DNA from: Gammaproteobacteria bacterium RIFCSPHIGHO2_12_FULL_45_12
GTDB taxonomy: Bacteria; Pseudomonadota; Gammaproteobacteria; DSM-16500
Assembly: GCA_001801665.1 (NCBI GenBank)
Contig: MGYH01000048.1
Span: 1,725-15,432 of the forward strand
Direction of reading: 5' to 3'
Length of the DNA: 13,708 bases
The notes beneath the pieces were generated by a model. It searched no databases, was not told where the DNA came from, and saw only the letters and a program-made list of their open reading frames with translations. Shown here piece after piece: positions 8,801-13,708 of the stretch; position 1 is the first letter of the stretch; every line of letters begins with the position of its first letter. The position numbers and the translations under genes were made by a program.

Positions 8801-9877
8801 ACGCAGCGTGTCAGAAATATACGCGCCGCGGTCAATATCATTGACATATAACGTTTCAAAACGCTTCACACCCGCCTCTGCAAATGCGTTCAACATATCA
8901 GCGGCAATCAGGTCATTTGCATTGCCTAACACTTCACCCGTTTCGGGGTGGGAAATTGTTTTTGCCAGCACTTTTCCAAGAATATAATCAGCAGGCACTT
9001 CCAGTGTCTTGATAGCGGCCTTTTCGAGCTGGGCAATATGACGCGCTGTAATACGCCGTCCTTGCTCAATAATCACTTTTCCCGCTTTTTTAACATCAAA
9101 AGTTGCAATTTCACCGCGTAAACGCTCTGAGACCAGATGCAGGGTAAATTTACCGCTGCGAATATCGTAAACATTGTTCTCAAAGAACATAGCCAGAATC
9201 TCTTCAACGCCATAACCCAAGGCCTTCAAGAGGATGGTCACGGGTAATTTGCGGCGTCGGTCAATTCGTGCATGCAAACAATCTTTTGGATCATATTCAA
9301 AGTCTAGCCAAGAGCCGCGATAAGGAATGATGCGCGCTGAAAACAATAATTTGCCCGATGAATGGGTCTTACCCCGATCATGCTCAAAAAACACACCTGG
9401 CGAACGATGTAACTGTGAAACAACCACACGCTCCGTGCCATTGATAACAAACGTGCCATGCTCCGTCATCAATGGGACTTCTCCCATATAGACTTCTTGC
9501 TCTTTTACGTCTTTAATGGCATGCGCTGCACCCGACTCCCGATCGTAATGCACCAAACGCAACTTAACCCGTAAAGGAGCCGCATAGGTGATACCACGCA
9601 TCTTAGATTCTTTCACATCAAAAATAGGCTCGCCCAAACGATAACTCACATACTCAAGCGCGGCATAGCCAGATAAACTAACAATTGGAAACTCCGATGA
9701 AAAAACACCATGCAAGCCACTGGAACCAAGACGCTCCGATGCGCCATCTGCTTCTAGAAACTTGCGGTAAGAGTCCATCTGGATCGCAAGCAATGAGGGC
9801 ACTTCAATTGCACTTAGAAGTTTGCCAAAATCTTTACGAATCCGCTTTTTCTCAGTATATGAGTAGGTTGAGCCCAT
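5804..9877 (-). CDS. rpoB: DNA-directed RNA polymerase beta subunit
   Basis: Second large subunit of RNA polymerase, forming one side of the active cleft. 1357 aa (E. coli 1342). The rifampicin-pocket cluster is at 514–540 (GSSQLSQFMDQNNP onward), offset +7 from E. coli: D523, H533, R536, S538 and L540 correspond to D516, H526, R529, S531 and L533 and are the sensitive forms. Residue 529 is Ala where E. coli has Ser522. NFED with E820/D821 and GDKMAGRHGNKG with K1085 and K1093 are the active-site residues. The offset grows to +20 after about 945–1055, so the lineage-variable SI2 region is about 13 residues longer than in E. coli. The C terminus IRSLAINIDFE is typical. ATG at 9877 has AGAGGT 7 nt upstream. 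It lies 113 nt after rplL, behind an intrinsic terminator. Confidence 0.99.
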   Translation of the reverse strand: MGSTYSYTEKKRIRKDFGKLLSAIEVPSLLAIQMDSYRKFLEADGASERLGSSGLHGVFSSEFPIVSLSGYAALEYVSYRLGEPIFDVKESKMRGITYAAPLRVKLRLVHYDRESGAAHAIKDVKEQEVYMGEVPLMTEHGTFVINGTERVVVSQLHRSPGVFFEHDRGKTHSSGKLLFSARIIPYRGSWLDFEYDPKDCLHARIDRRRKLPVTILLKALGYGVEEILAMFFENNVYDIRSGKFTLHLVSERLRGEIATFDVKKAGKVIIEQGRRITARHIAQLEKAAIKTLEVPADYILGKVLAKTISHPETGEVLGNANDLIAADMLNAFAEAGVKRFETLYVNDIDRGAYISDTLRIDPSSNTQEALVEIYRMMRPGEPPTKDAAEALFRNLFFTPERYDLSDVGRMKLNRRVGRQDILGPGVLSKEDIVDVLKTLIRIRNGEDIIDDIDHLGNRRVRCVGEMTENQFRIGLVRVERAVKERLSLPDIEGSMPQDIINAKPISAAIKEFFGSSQLSQFMDQNNPLAEITHKRRVSALGPGGLSRERAGFEVRDVHPTHYGRVCPIETPEGPNIGLINSLAVYARTNEYGFLETPYRKVVNGKVTDEVVYLSAIEEGDFIIAQANATIDEKRKLIDTLVPVRHRNEFTFSTSERVQFMDVSPKQIVSVAAALIPFLEHDDANRALMGSNMQRQAVPTLKTEKPLVGTGIEYLVAKDSGVTVVAKRGGVVDYVDASRIVVRVNDKEAEPGSTGVDIYGLTKYTRTNQDTCINQRPLVQKGDIIERADVLGDGQSTDKGELALGQNLLVAFMPWNGYNFEDSILISERVVQEDRFTSIHIEELTCVARDTKLGPEEISADIPNVSESALSKLDECGIAYIGAEVNSGDILVGKVTPKGETQLTPEEKLLRAIFGEKASDVKDSSLRVPTGMEGVVIDVQVFTREGVKKDERVLEIEKNELAKAKRDLSDEMRIKEEDVFSRIETLLINRMVLGGPNKLKKGAKVTKAYLATVPREQWFEIQLKDADASKQLENASIQIKQIRLDFEKAYEAKHLKITQSDDLAPGVLKIVKVYMAVKRRVQPGDKMAGRHGNKGVISMIVPVEDMPYLADGTPVDIVLNPLGVPSRMNVGQVLETHLGWAAKGLGRKVAQMLEAQQSVRQVRQLLASIYNVGKHKESLTSLSDEEILTLANNLREGVPFATPVFDGATEEEIKTMLKLADLPENGQTVLHDGRSGMAFDRPVTVGYMYIMKLNHLVDDKMHARSTGSYSLVTQQPLGGKAQFGGQRFGEMEVWALEAYGASYTLQEMLTVKSDDVAGRTKMYKNIVDSEHYMESNMPEAFNVLIKEIRSLAINIDFE

Positions 9878-9919
9878 GTGTAATACCTCTGTTGTGTCTG
9901 CGTGATCAACGACAAAGCG

Positions 9920-9957
9920 AAATAAAGGAAAAGCCGGCGATATTTATCATCACCGGC
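9920..9957 (-). terminator. Intrinsic terminator/attenuator between rplL and rpoB
   Basis: On the minus strand GCCGGTGAT (9957–9949), a 7-nt loop and ATCGCCGGC (9941–9933) form a 9-bp stem with one G·T pair, followed at once by TTTTCC and then a T-rich stretch (to about 9920). The + strand has no T-run after the stem, so it acts only on this operon. In E. coli a partial terminator in the same gap lowers rpoBC transcription relative to the more abundant L10/L12 proteins. I see no promoter between it and rpoB, so some read-through is required. Confidence 0.9.
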
Positions 9958-9990
9958 AATGAAACACACCTCTTTGTAACGGCAAATAGC

Positions 9991-10362
9991 CTACTTGATT
10001 TCAACCGTTGCCCCAGCGTCTTCCAGCTTTTTCTTGATTTCATCGGACAAGGCTTTAGCAACACCCTCTTTAACGGCTTTGGGTGCAGCTTCAACCAAAT
10101 CCTTGGCTTCTTTCAGGCCAAGACCCGTGATTTCACGAACAGCTTTAATAACGTTGATTTTGTTCTCGCCAATGGATGCTAAAATAACATTAAATTCCGT
10201 TTTTTCTTCAACGGCAGCAGCGGCAGCAGCAGGTGCGGCAACAGCAACCGCACTCGCGGCGGTCACGCCAAACTTGTCTTCCATTGCTTTAATTAATTCA
10301 ACAACATTCATCACGCTCATTTCTGAGATTGCTTCCAAAATATCTTCTTTACTTACGGCCAT
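9991..10362 (-). CDS. rplL: 50S ribosomal protein L7/L12
   Basis: Multicopy stalk protein that recruits and activates the translational GTPases. 123 aa: N-terminal dimerisation and L10-binding domain (about 1–33, MAVSKEDILEAISEMSVMNV), Ala-rich flexible hinge (about 35–52) and C-terminal factor-binding domain (about 55–123) with the conserved KINVIKAVREITGLGLKEAK helix region. The frame stays open 6 codons further upstream (to 10380), but ATG at 10362 gives the family N terminus and has GGGAG 9 nt upstream, so it is chosen. It lies 41 nt after rplJ and is probably co-translated from the same L10-regulated message. The stop is followed by the attenuator before rpoB. Confidence 0.98.
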   Translation of the reverse strand: MAVSKEDILEAISEMSVMNVVELIKAMEDKFGVTAASAVAVAAPAAAAAAVEEKTEFNVILASIGENKINVIKAVREITGLGLKEAKDLVEAAPKAVKEGVAKALSDEIKKKLEDAGATVEIK

Positions 10363-10403
10363 TTTCCAAAACTCCCACAATAAAATTTAATTGACTAAAA
10401 AGG

Positions 10404-10934
10404 TTAGGCTGCAGACTGTTTTTGATCATTAATAGCTGCCATGGTTCTAACCAGCTTCGCTATAGGCTCTGCCATTGTGCGCACCAATTTCGTTGCAGGT
10501 GCCAACATGACTGACATTAATTGAGCAATCGCTTCATCTCGCGTCGGCAAGCTTGCCAGTTGACTCAAACCTTCAGGTGGTAGCAACATTCTATCAATAG
10601 ACAGTGCTTTCACTTTCAGTTTGTCATTCTTCTTGGAAAACTCTTTAAAAAGACGCGCAGCCGCGCCTGGATCTTCTTGCGAAAATGCCAGAAGTAGCGG
10701 CCCAACCAAGGTCTCTTGCATACAGGCGAACTGCGTTCCCTCAAGCGCTCTACGTGCCAGTGTATTACGCACCACACGCAAATAAACACCTGATTCACGC
10801 GCAGATTTCCGTAGCTCAGTTAACTGACCCACCGTTAACCCACTGTATTCAGCCGCAATGAGCGAAATTGCCTGATTTGCAACAAGCGAAACCTCATTCA
10901 CAATGGTTTTTTTATCTTCTAACTTAAGTACCAC
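10404..10934 (-). CDS. rplJ: 50S ribosomal protein L10
   Basis: Base of the L7/L12 stalk. The N-terminal domain binds 23S rRNA near L11 and the C-terminal helix carries L12 dimers. L10, or L10–L12, also represses its own mRNA through the leader upstream. The start is GTG at 10934–10932 (M-V-L-K-L-E-D-K), with a perfect GGAGGT 6 nt before it. The frame stays open to an ATG at 10979, but that would add 15 residues without a family match. The product is 176 aa against 165 in E. coli. Conserved RVVRNTLARRAL is at 53–64 and PGAAARLFKEF at 89–99. The extra length lies in the tail: KLVRTMA occurs at 149–155 and again at 160–166, an exact 11-residue register. The two copies use different codons, so the duplication is old or the motif is conserved by selection. 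Confidence 0.97.
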   Translation of the reverse strand: MVLKLEDKKTIVNEVSLVANQAISLIAAEYSGLTVGQLTELRKSARESGVYLRVVRNTLARRALEGTQFACMQETLVGPLLLAFSQEDPGAAARLFKEFSKKNDKLKVKALSIDRMLLPPEGLSQLASLPTRDEAIAQLMSVMLAPATKLVRTMAEPIAKLVRTMAAINDQKQSAA

Positions 10935-10940
10935 GTTATT

Positions 10941-10946
10941 ACCTCC
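10941..10946 (-). promoter_or_regulatory. Ribosome binding site fixing the GTG start of rplJ
   Basis: GGAGGT on the minus strand ends 6 nt before the GTG at 10934. It outweighs the upstream ATG at 10979, which lies in the loop of a palindrome and has no ribosome site. Confidence 0.85.
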
Positions 10947-10970
10947 AAGTCGGACATTGCCATTTCTCAC

Positions 10971-10987
10971 TATACCCATTGGGTATA
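10971..10987 (-). repeat. Perfect 17-nt palindrome upstream of rplJ
   Basis: TATACCCAATGGGTATA reads the same on both strands around one central base. In the rplJ mRNA it folds as a 7-bp hairpin with an AAU loop, 24 nt before the rplJ ribosome binding site. It is not followed by a T-run, so it is not a terminator. It could be part of the L10 control region or a protein binding site; the sequence does not say which. Confidence 0.6.
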
Positions 10988-11018
10988 AATAAATAGCAAC
11001 ACCATTCCATTGGCATCA

Positions 11019-11138
11019 CCATCTGCGTAGGTTAACGTCATTTGCATCGATCAGATGAAACATTAATCCTCTTAATGCTCCACAACCCTGTTCAATACTC
11101 AATCAGTTGATTAAGCAACCGCACCTACGGTCTATGAC
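11019..11138 (-). promoter_or_regulatory. L10 autoregulatory leader RNA (kink-turn and three-way junction)
   Basis: The rplA–rplJ gap (10935–11207) holds an RNA matching the known L10 leader. A closing helix pairs GTAGGT (11128–11123) with ACCTAC (11032–11027). Next to it CC (11130–11129) pairs with GG (11020–11019) across the asymmetric loop GCAGAT, and TCA with TGA lie beyond TAGA. This is the same plan as the E. coli L10 site, where CC-GCAGG pairs with CCTGC-GTAGAC-GG. Inside the helix are two hairpins: 11098–11115 (CTTAAT/ATTGAG) and 11061–11077 (CATTAA/TTAATG, loop GAGGA). In the family, free L10 or L10–L12 binds the kink-turn and blocks translation of rplJ and rplL. I see no convincing promoter in this gap. 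Confidence 0.87.
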
Positions 11139-11207
11139 GGGCATTGGTATAAGCAAAGCCGCGTCAAATCCATGCACCACGCCATCACTGCCGTGGAATT
11201 TCAAGCA

Positions 11208-11903
11208 CTACAAAGTCAAACCAGAAATATCAATGGTCAAGCCTGGGCCCATCGTCGTTGACATTGTCACTTTTTTGAAATAAACACCTTTCGCAGTATT
11301 CGGTTTTGCCTTTTTAAGGGCGCCCAATACGGCTATTAAATTTTCCAACACATCAGAAGACTGAAAATCGATCTTGCCAATGGCACAATGAATCACGCCA
11401 GCCTTATCTGTTCGATAACGAACCTGGCCCATTTTAGCGTTTTTAACGGCATTAGCAACATCTGTTGTTACCGTGCCATCTTTCGGATTCGGCATTAAGC
11501 CGCGCGGGCCTAATATTTGACCCAACTGTCCAACCACCCGCATGGCATCCGGGGTTGCCAACAAAATATCAAAGTCAATTTTGCCCGCTTTCACTTGCTC
11601 AGCCAAATCTTCCAATCCAACCAGATCTGCACCCGCGCGGGTCGCGGCCTCAACGTTACCTGCCGAGGTAAACACGGCAATCCGGACAGTGCGGCCACTG
11701 CCCTTTGGCAACACAATCGAGCCACGCACCACTTGATTGGATTTTCGGGGATCAACGTTTAAATTCACTGATAAATCAACGCTTTCTTTAAATTTTGCCG
11801 CTGGGATTTTCTTCAACAGTTCTAGTGCTTCTGCCGGAACATACACTTTATTGGGTGTCATCAATTCGGCAATTTTACTTTGTCTTTTAGTTAGCTTGCT
11901 CAC
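11208..11903 (-). CDS. rplA: 50S ribosomal protein L1
   Basis: L1 forms the mobile stalk that handles deacylated tRNA at the E site, and it represses its own operon by binding the rplK leader. The start is GTG at 11903–11901 (M-S-K-L-T-K-R), giving 231 aa (E. coli 234). The open frame continues to an ATG at 11951, but that extension overlaps rplK and has no family match. GGAGG lies 6 nt before the GTG, inside the last codons of rplK, and only one base separates the rplK stop from this start. Signature residues: GQLGQILGPRGLMPNPK at 125–141 and STTMGPG at 215–221, the RNA-binding domain I motif. The tight junction indicates translational coupling to rplK. Confidence 0.98.
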   Translation of the reverse strand: MSKLTKRQSKIAELMTPNKVYVPAEALELLKKIPAAKFKESVDLSVNLNVDPRKSNQVVRGSIVLPKGSGRTVRIAVFTSAGNVEAATRAGADLVGLEDLAEQVKAGKIDFDILLATPDAMRVVGQLGQILGPRGLMPNPKDGTVTTDVANAVKNAKMGQVRYRTDKAGVIHCAIGKIDFQSSDVLENLIAVLGALKKAKPNTAKGVYFKKVTMSTTMGPGLTIDISGLTL

Positions 11904-11904
11904 C

Positions 11905-12348
11905 TTACACCTCCTCCGTTTCAATACCCATGCTGCGCGCTGATCCTGCAACGGAACGCATTGCGGCTTCCAGACTCCCTGCCGTTAAATCGACCATTTT
12001 CATTTTGGCAATTTCTTCTAGCTGTTTTCGGGTCAACTTACCTACTTTATTGGTATTAGGTGTGCTACTGCCTTTCGCAACTTTCGCAGCTTCTTTCACC
12101 AGATAAGAGGCGGGTGGCGTTTTGATGATAAAGGTAAACGAGCGATCTTCGTAAACCGTAATAACAACGGGTAACGGCTTACCTTGTTTCTCGGGTGTTT
12201 GCGTCTGCGCATTAAATGCCTTACAGAATTCCATGATATTCACACCTTGCTGACCTAATGCGGGGCCAACTGGCGGGCTGGGATTGGCTGCGCCACCCGT
12301 GATCTGCAGCTTGATAAAACCTTTTACTTTCTTTCTCGATGATGACAT
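11905..12348 (-). CDS. rplK: 50S ribosomal protein L11
   Basis: L11 binds the GTPase-associated centre of 23S rRNA (helices 43/44), is the thiostrepton-site protein, and is needed for RelA activation. 147 aa (E. coli 142), about five residues longer at the N terminus (M-S-S-S-R-K-K-V-K-G). The N-terminal domain has the proline-rich switch ANPSPPVGPALGQQGVNIM at about 21–39. The C-terminal rRNA-binding domain has TPNTNKVGKLTRKQLEEIAK at about 96–115. ATG at 12348 has AGGTGA just upstream. The stop TAA (11907–11905) sits one base before the rplA start. The 143-nt gap after nusG carries a folded leader that is probably the L1 repressor target. Confidence 0.98.
   Translation of the reverse strand: MSSSRKKVKGFIKLQITGGAANPSPPVGPALGQQGVNIMEFCKAFNAQTQTPEKQGKPLPVVITVYEDRSFTFIIKTPPASYLVKEAAKVAKGSSTPNTNKVGKLTRKQLEEIAKMKMVDLTAGSLEAAMRSVAGSARSMGIETEEV
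11910..11914 (-). promoter_or_regulatory. Ribosome binding site of rplA inside the rplK 3' end
   Basis: GGAGG on the minus strand is formed by the GAG GAG GTG codons that end rplK (residues E-E-V) and lies 6 nt before the rplA GTG. It decides the rplA start and couples the two genes. Confidence 0.85.
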
Positions 12349-12491
12349 GTTTCACCTCATAATTTGGGTTCAAACGCTCTTCAGCTCCCCGTACGACATG
12401 ATTGCAGGGCAATCTTTCAACCCAACTACTGCTTTCACACAAACAAAAACACATCCTCGCATCCAGAGAAACGCGCCAATGTCTTTAAACG
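12349..12491 (-). promoter_or_regulatory. Structured rplK leader, candidate L1 translational operator
   Basis: The nusG–rplK gap folds on the minus strand. An enclosing helix pairs TTGGGTT (12425–12419) with AACCCAA (12370–12364), extended by AAA/TTT after a G·G mismatch. Within it is the hairpin GATTGC-CCT-GCAATC (12414–12400), followed by a purine-rich GGGGAGC (12390–12384). L1 is known to repress the rplK–rplA operon by binding the leader close to the rplK ribosome site, and a G-rich GGGAG-type strand is part of such sites. The structure is seen; the L1 assignment is inference. I found no good -10/-35 pair here. Confidence 0.5.
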
Positions 12492-13046
12492 CTATGCCTT
12501 TTCTACTTGATCAAACTGTAACTCAACTGGCGTTGACCGCCCAAAAATCAATACCGCTACACGCATTCTGTTTTTTTCGTAGTTCACTTCCTCAACCGCT
12601 CCGTTGAAATCAGCAAATGGGCCATCAATGACGCGAACCACTTCACCCACCTCAAACAAGATTTTGGGTTTTGGCTTCTCTGTGCTGTCCTGCATGCGCT
12701 GCAATATTCTATCAGCCTCTTTAGGGGTAATGGGTGCTGGTTTATCACTGGTCCCACCGATGAAGCCCAACACTTTTGGCGTAGACTTTACTAAATGCCA
12801 TGTTTGATCATCCATCACCATGTGGACCAACACATACCCTGGAAAAAATTTACGCTCACTTTTTCGTTTCTGTCCTGCGCGCAATTCTACCACTTCTTCA
12901 GTGGGGACTAATATTTCACCAAATTTTTCGGCCACGTCATCCAAGCGGATACGTTCCTGAAGCGCTTGCATCACGAATTTTTCATAACCCGAATAAGCAT
13001 GCACAACATACCAGCGCATTTTTGGTACAGTCTGATCTGTTGTCAT
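12492..13046 (-). CDS. nusG: Transcription termination/antitermination factor NusG
   Basis: NusG binds the RNA polymerase clamp, reduces pausing, and links polymerase to Rho or to ribosomal protein S10. 184 aa (E. coli 181). The NGN domain (about 10–120) has MRWYVVHAYSGYEK at 10–23, RKSERKFFPGYVLV at 61–74 and GFIGGTSDKPAPI at 94–106. After a linker, the KOW domain (about 131–184) has GEVVRVIDGPFADFNG at 134–149 and IFGRSTPVEL at 167–176; F168 corresponds to the Rho/S10 contact Phe165 of E. coli. ATG at 13046 gives the family-length N terminus. The ribosome site GGGGAT is weakly placed, about 9–10 nt upstream. It lies 28 nt after secE and is co-transcribed with it. Confidence 0.98.
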   Translation of the reverse strand: MTTDQTVPKMRWYVVHAYSGYEKFVMQALQERIRLDDVAEKFGEILVPTEEVVELRAGQKRKSERKFFPGYVLVHMVMDDQTWHLVKSTPKVLGFIGGTSDKPAPITPKEADRILQRMQDSTEKPKPKILFEVGEVVRVIDGPFADFNGAVEEVNYEKNRMRVAVLIFGRSTPVELQFDQVEKA

Positions 13047-13074
13047 TTCTAAAATCCCCGGAAAATGTTCATTA

Positions 13075-13491
13075 TTAGCCTCGTTGCCCCGTTAGCCAGC
13101 CAATCAGCCAAACCAGAACACCATCCATACCCCATAATATCAAGGCTAAAATGATCACCATGCCACCGACCACTAACGTGGTCTGCACGGTTTCTTCTCT
13201 TGTTGGCCACACTACTTTGCGTAATTCCATTCGGGAATCCCGCAAAAACTCGACAACCCACTTACCTTTACGTGTTCTTGACGCAACAAACCCTGCCGCC
13301 ACCAGAATGGCAAGCCAAACCAGCATGCGCAGAGGCATGGAAATGTGGCCATAATATAGATTACCGGCTATCCCCGCAAGGACTAAAACAAGCGCAAGCA
13401 ACCACTTAAGCCAATCCAAGGGTGATTCTTCTGGCTGGCTCTCTCTTAGATTCACTATATTCGCTTTAGATTTCACGCTGTTGCTTCTCAC
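13075..13491 (-). CDS. secE: Preprotein translocase subunit SecE
   Basis: Small membrane subunit that clamps SecY in the SecYEG translocon. With the GTG start at 13491 the product is 138 aa (E. coli 127). Three membrane segments lie at about 30–47, 54–71 and 105–135, the gammaproteobacterial three-helix form. The conserved cytoplasmic stretch before the last helix is FLRDSRMELRKVVWPTREE at about 82–100. The frame stays open back into the tRNA-Trp gene, so the far-upstream start is rejected. The GTG at 13491 has GGAG 10 nt upstream; a second in-frame GTG at 13476 (133 aa) is possible but has only a weak site. The start is therefore uncertain by five codons. It lies between tRNA-Trp and nusG, the common gene order outside the enterics. 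Confidence 0.93.
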   Translation of the reverse strand: MRSNSVKSKANIVNLRESQPEESPLDWLKWLLALVLVLAGIAGNLYYGHISMPLRMLVWLAILVAAGFVASRTRKGKWVVEFLRDSRMELRKVVWPTREETVQTTLVVGGMVIILALILWGMDGVLVWLIGWLTGQRG

Positions 13492-13512
13492 TTTTTCTAA
13501 GCTCCAAGAGTT

Positions 13513-13585
13513 CAGGCCAGGAGGGAATCGAACCCCCAACCTGCGGTTTTGGAGACCGCCGCTCTGCCAATTGAGCTACTGGCCT
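13513..13585 (-). tRNA. tRNA-Trp (anticodon CCA)
   Basis: 73-nt cloverleaf on the minus strand. The acceptor AGGCCAG pairs with CTGGCCT, with discriminator G at 13513. D arm stem GCTC/GAGC; anticodon arm GCGGT-CTCCAAA-ACCGC with anticodon CCA; T arm GGGGG-TTCGATT-CCCTC. The three bases after the discriminator are AAC, so the 3' CCA is not encoded and must be added by tRNA nucleotidyltransferase. It starts 12 nt after the tuf stop and ends 21 nt before secE, so it is probably cut out of the tuf–secE transcript. Confidence 0.97.
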
Positions 13586-13597
13586 AACTGTCAAGTG

Positions 13598-13708
13598 TTA
13601 CTCGACTACTTTTGCAACAACACCCGCTCCGACCGTACGGCCACCTTCGCGAATCGCAAATCGCACACCCTCTTCCATTGCCACTGGCGCGATCAAGGTA
13701 ATCACCAT
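13598..13708 (-). CDS. tuf: Elongation factor Tu, C-terminal end (cut by window edge)
   Basis: Last 36 codons and stop (TAA at 13600–13598) of EF-Tu, the GTPase that carries aminoacyl-tRNA to the ribosome. The visible part is the end of domain 3, containing VAMEEGVRFAIREGGRTVGA and ending GVVAKVVE, which matches the family closely. Most of the gene, including the GTPase domain, lies beyond the right edge. Its position just before tRNA-Trp and secE matches the tufB locus of other gammaproteobacteria; a second tuf copy after fusA is likely but outside this window. Confidence 0.97.
   Translation of the reverse strand: MVITLIAPVAMEEGVRFAIREGGRTVGAGVVAKVVE

Noticed and set aside
9685..10182. Open frame on the + strand of 165 codons over rpoB 5' end, the attenuator and rplL
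   Set aside because: It crosses conserved genes and a terminator stem in antisense; the composition does not look like a protein family.
9995..10390. Open frame on the + strand opposite rplL (131 codons)
   Set aside because: It is antisense to the alanine-rich L12 hinge, whose codons leave the opposite strand open; no ribosome site or family match.
10932..10979. ATG at 10979 as the rplJ start
   Set aside because: It adds 15 residues with no family counterpart, lies in a hairpin loop and lacks a ribosome site; the GTG at 10934 has GGAGGT at 6 nt.
11145..11167. TTGACG and TATACC on the minus strand upstream of the L10 leader as an rplJ promoter
   Set aside because: The two hexamers are about 10 bp apart, too close for a sigma-70 promoter, and no partner fits at 16–18 bp.
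13492..13539. Start of secE upstream at 13539
   Set aside because: It would lie within the tRNA-Trp gene and adds residues translated from the tRNA T arm.
13590..13596. TTGACA between tuf and tRNA-Trp as a promoter
   Set aside because: No -10 hexamer lies 16–18 bp downstream; that stretch is the tRNA gene itself.

Overview
This window is the conserved tuf–trnW–secE–nusG–rplKAJL–rpoBC–rpsL–rpsG–fusA transcription/translation supercluster of a gammaproteobacterium, all encoded on the minus strand. Read in the direction of transcription it runs from the right edge (3' end of EF-Tu) to the left edge (first 126 codons of EF-G). RpoB and RpoC are typical gammaproteobacterial subunits: residue numbers match E. 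coli closely and RpoC carries the SI3 insertion. The joining of the rpoBC and str operons is the usual arrangement outside the Enterobacteriaceae. Composition by eye is mid-40s % GC. S7 carries an insertion of about 38 residues rich in Asp, Gly and Lys. From memory, Coxiella burnetii S7 is lengthened at the same place, so I lean towards a Legionellales/Coxiellaceae-like bacterium, but this is inference.

Layout, right to left: tuf 3' end; tRNA-Trp(CCA) 12 nt downstream; secE and nusG; a structured 143-nt leader; rplK and rplA, separated by one base; a 273-nt gap holding an L10-type autoregulatory leader with its kink-turn; rplJ and rplL; a 113-nt gap with a clear intrinsic terminator acting as an attenuator before rpoB; rpoB and rpoC; a 204-nt gap with a strong promoter (perfect -35, A-tract upstream, GC-rich discriminator) for the str operon; rpsL, rpsG and fusA. 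No stretch over 300 nt lacks a gene.

The genes supply the catalytic core of RNA polymerase, the elongation factors Tu, G and NusG, the L11/L1 and L10/L12 stalks, the decoding-centre protein S12 and the head protein S7, plus SecE for protein export. Regulation visible in sequence is ribosomal-protein feedback (L10 leader, probable L1 site), attenuation between the stalk and polymerase genes, and a probably stringently controlled str promoter. I found no mobile element, CRISPR array, defence island or undescribed multigene system. The points worth a second look are small: the S7 insertion, an extra 11-residue segment in the L12-binding tail of L10, an inverted repeat at the str transcription start, a palindrome before rplJ, a TTG start for rpoC with 5 of 11 starts non-ATG, a tRNA-Trp without encoded CCA, and single substitutions in RpoB and EF-G.
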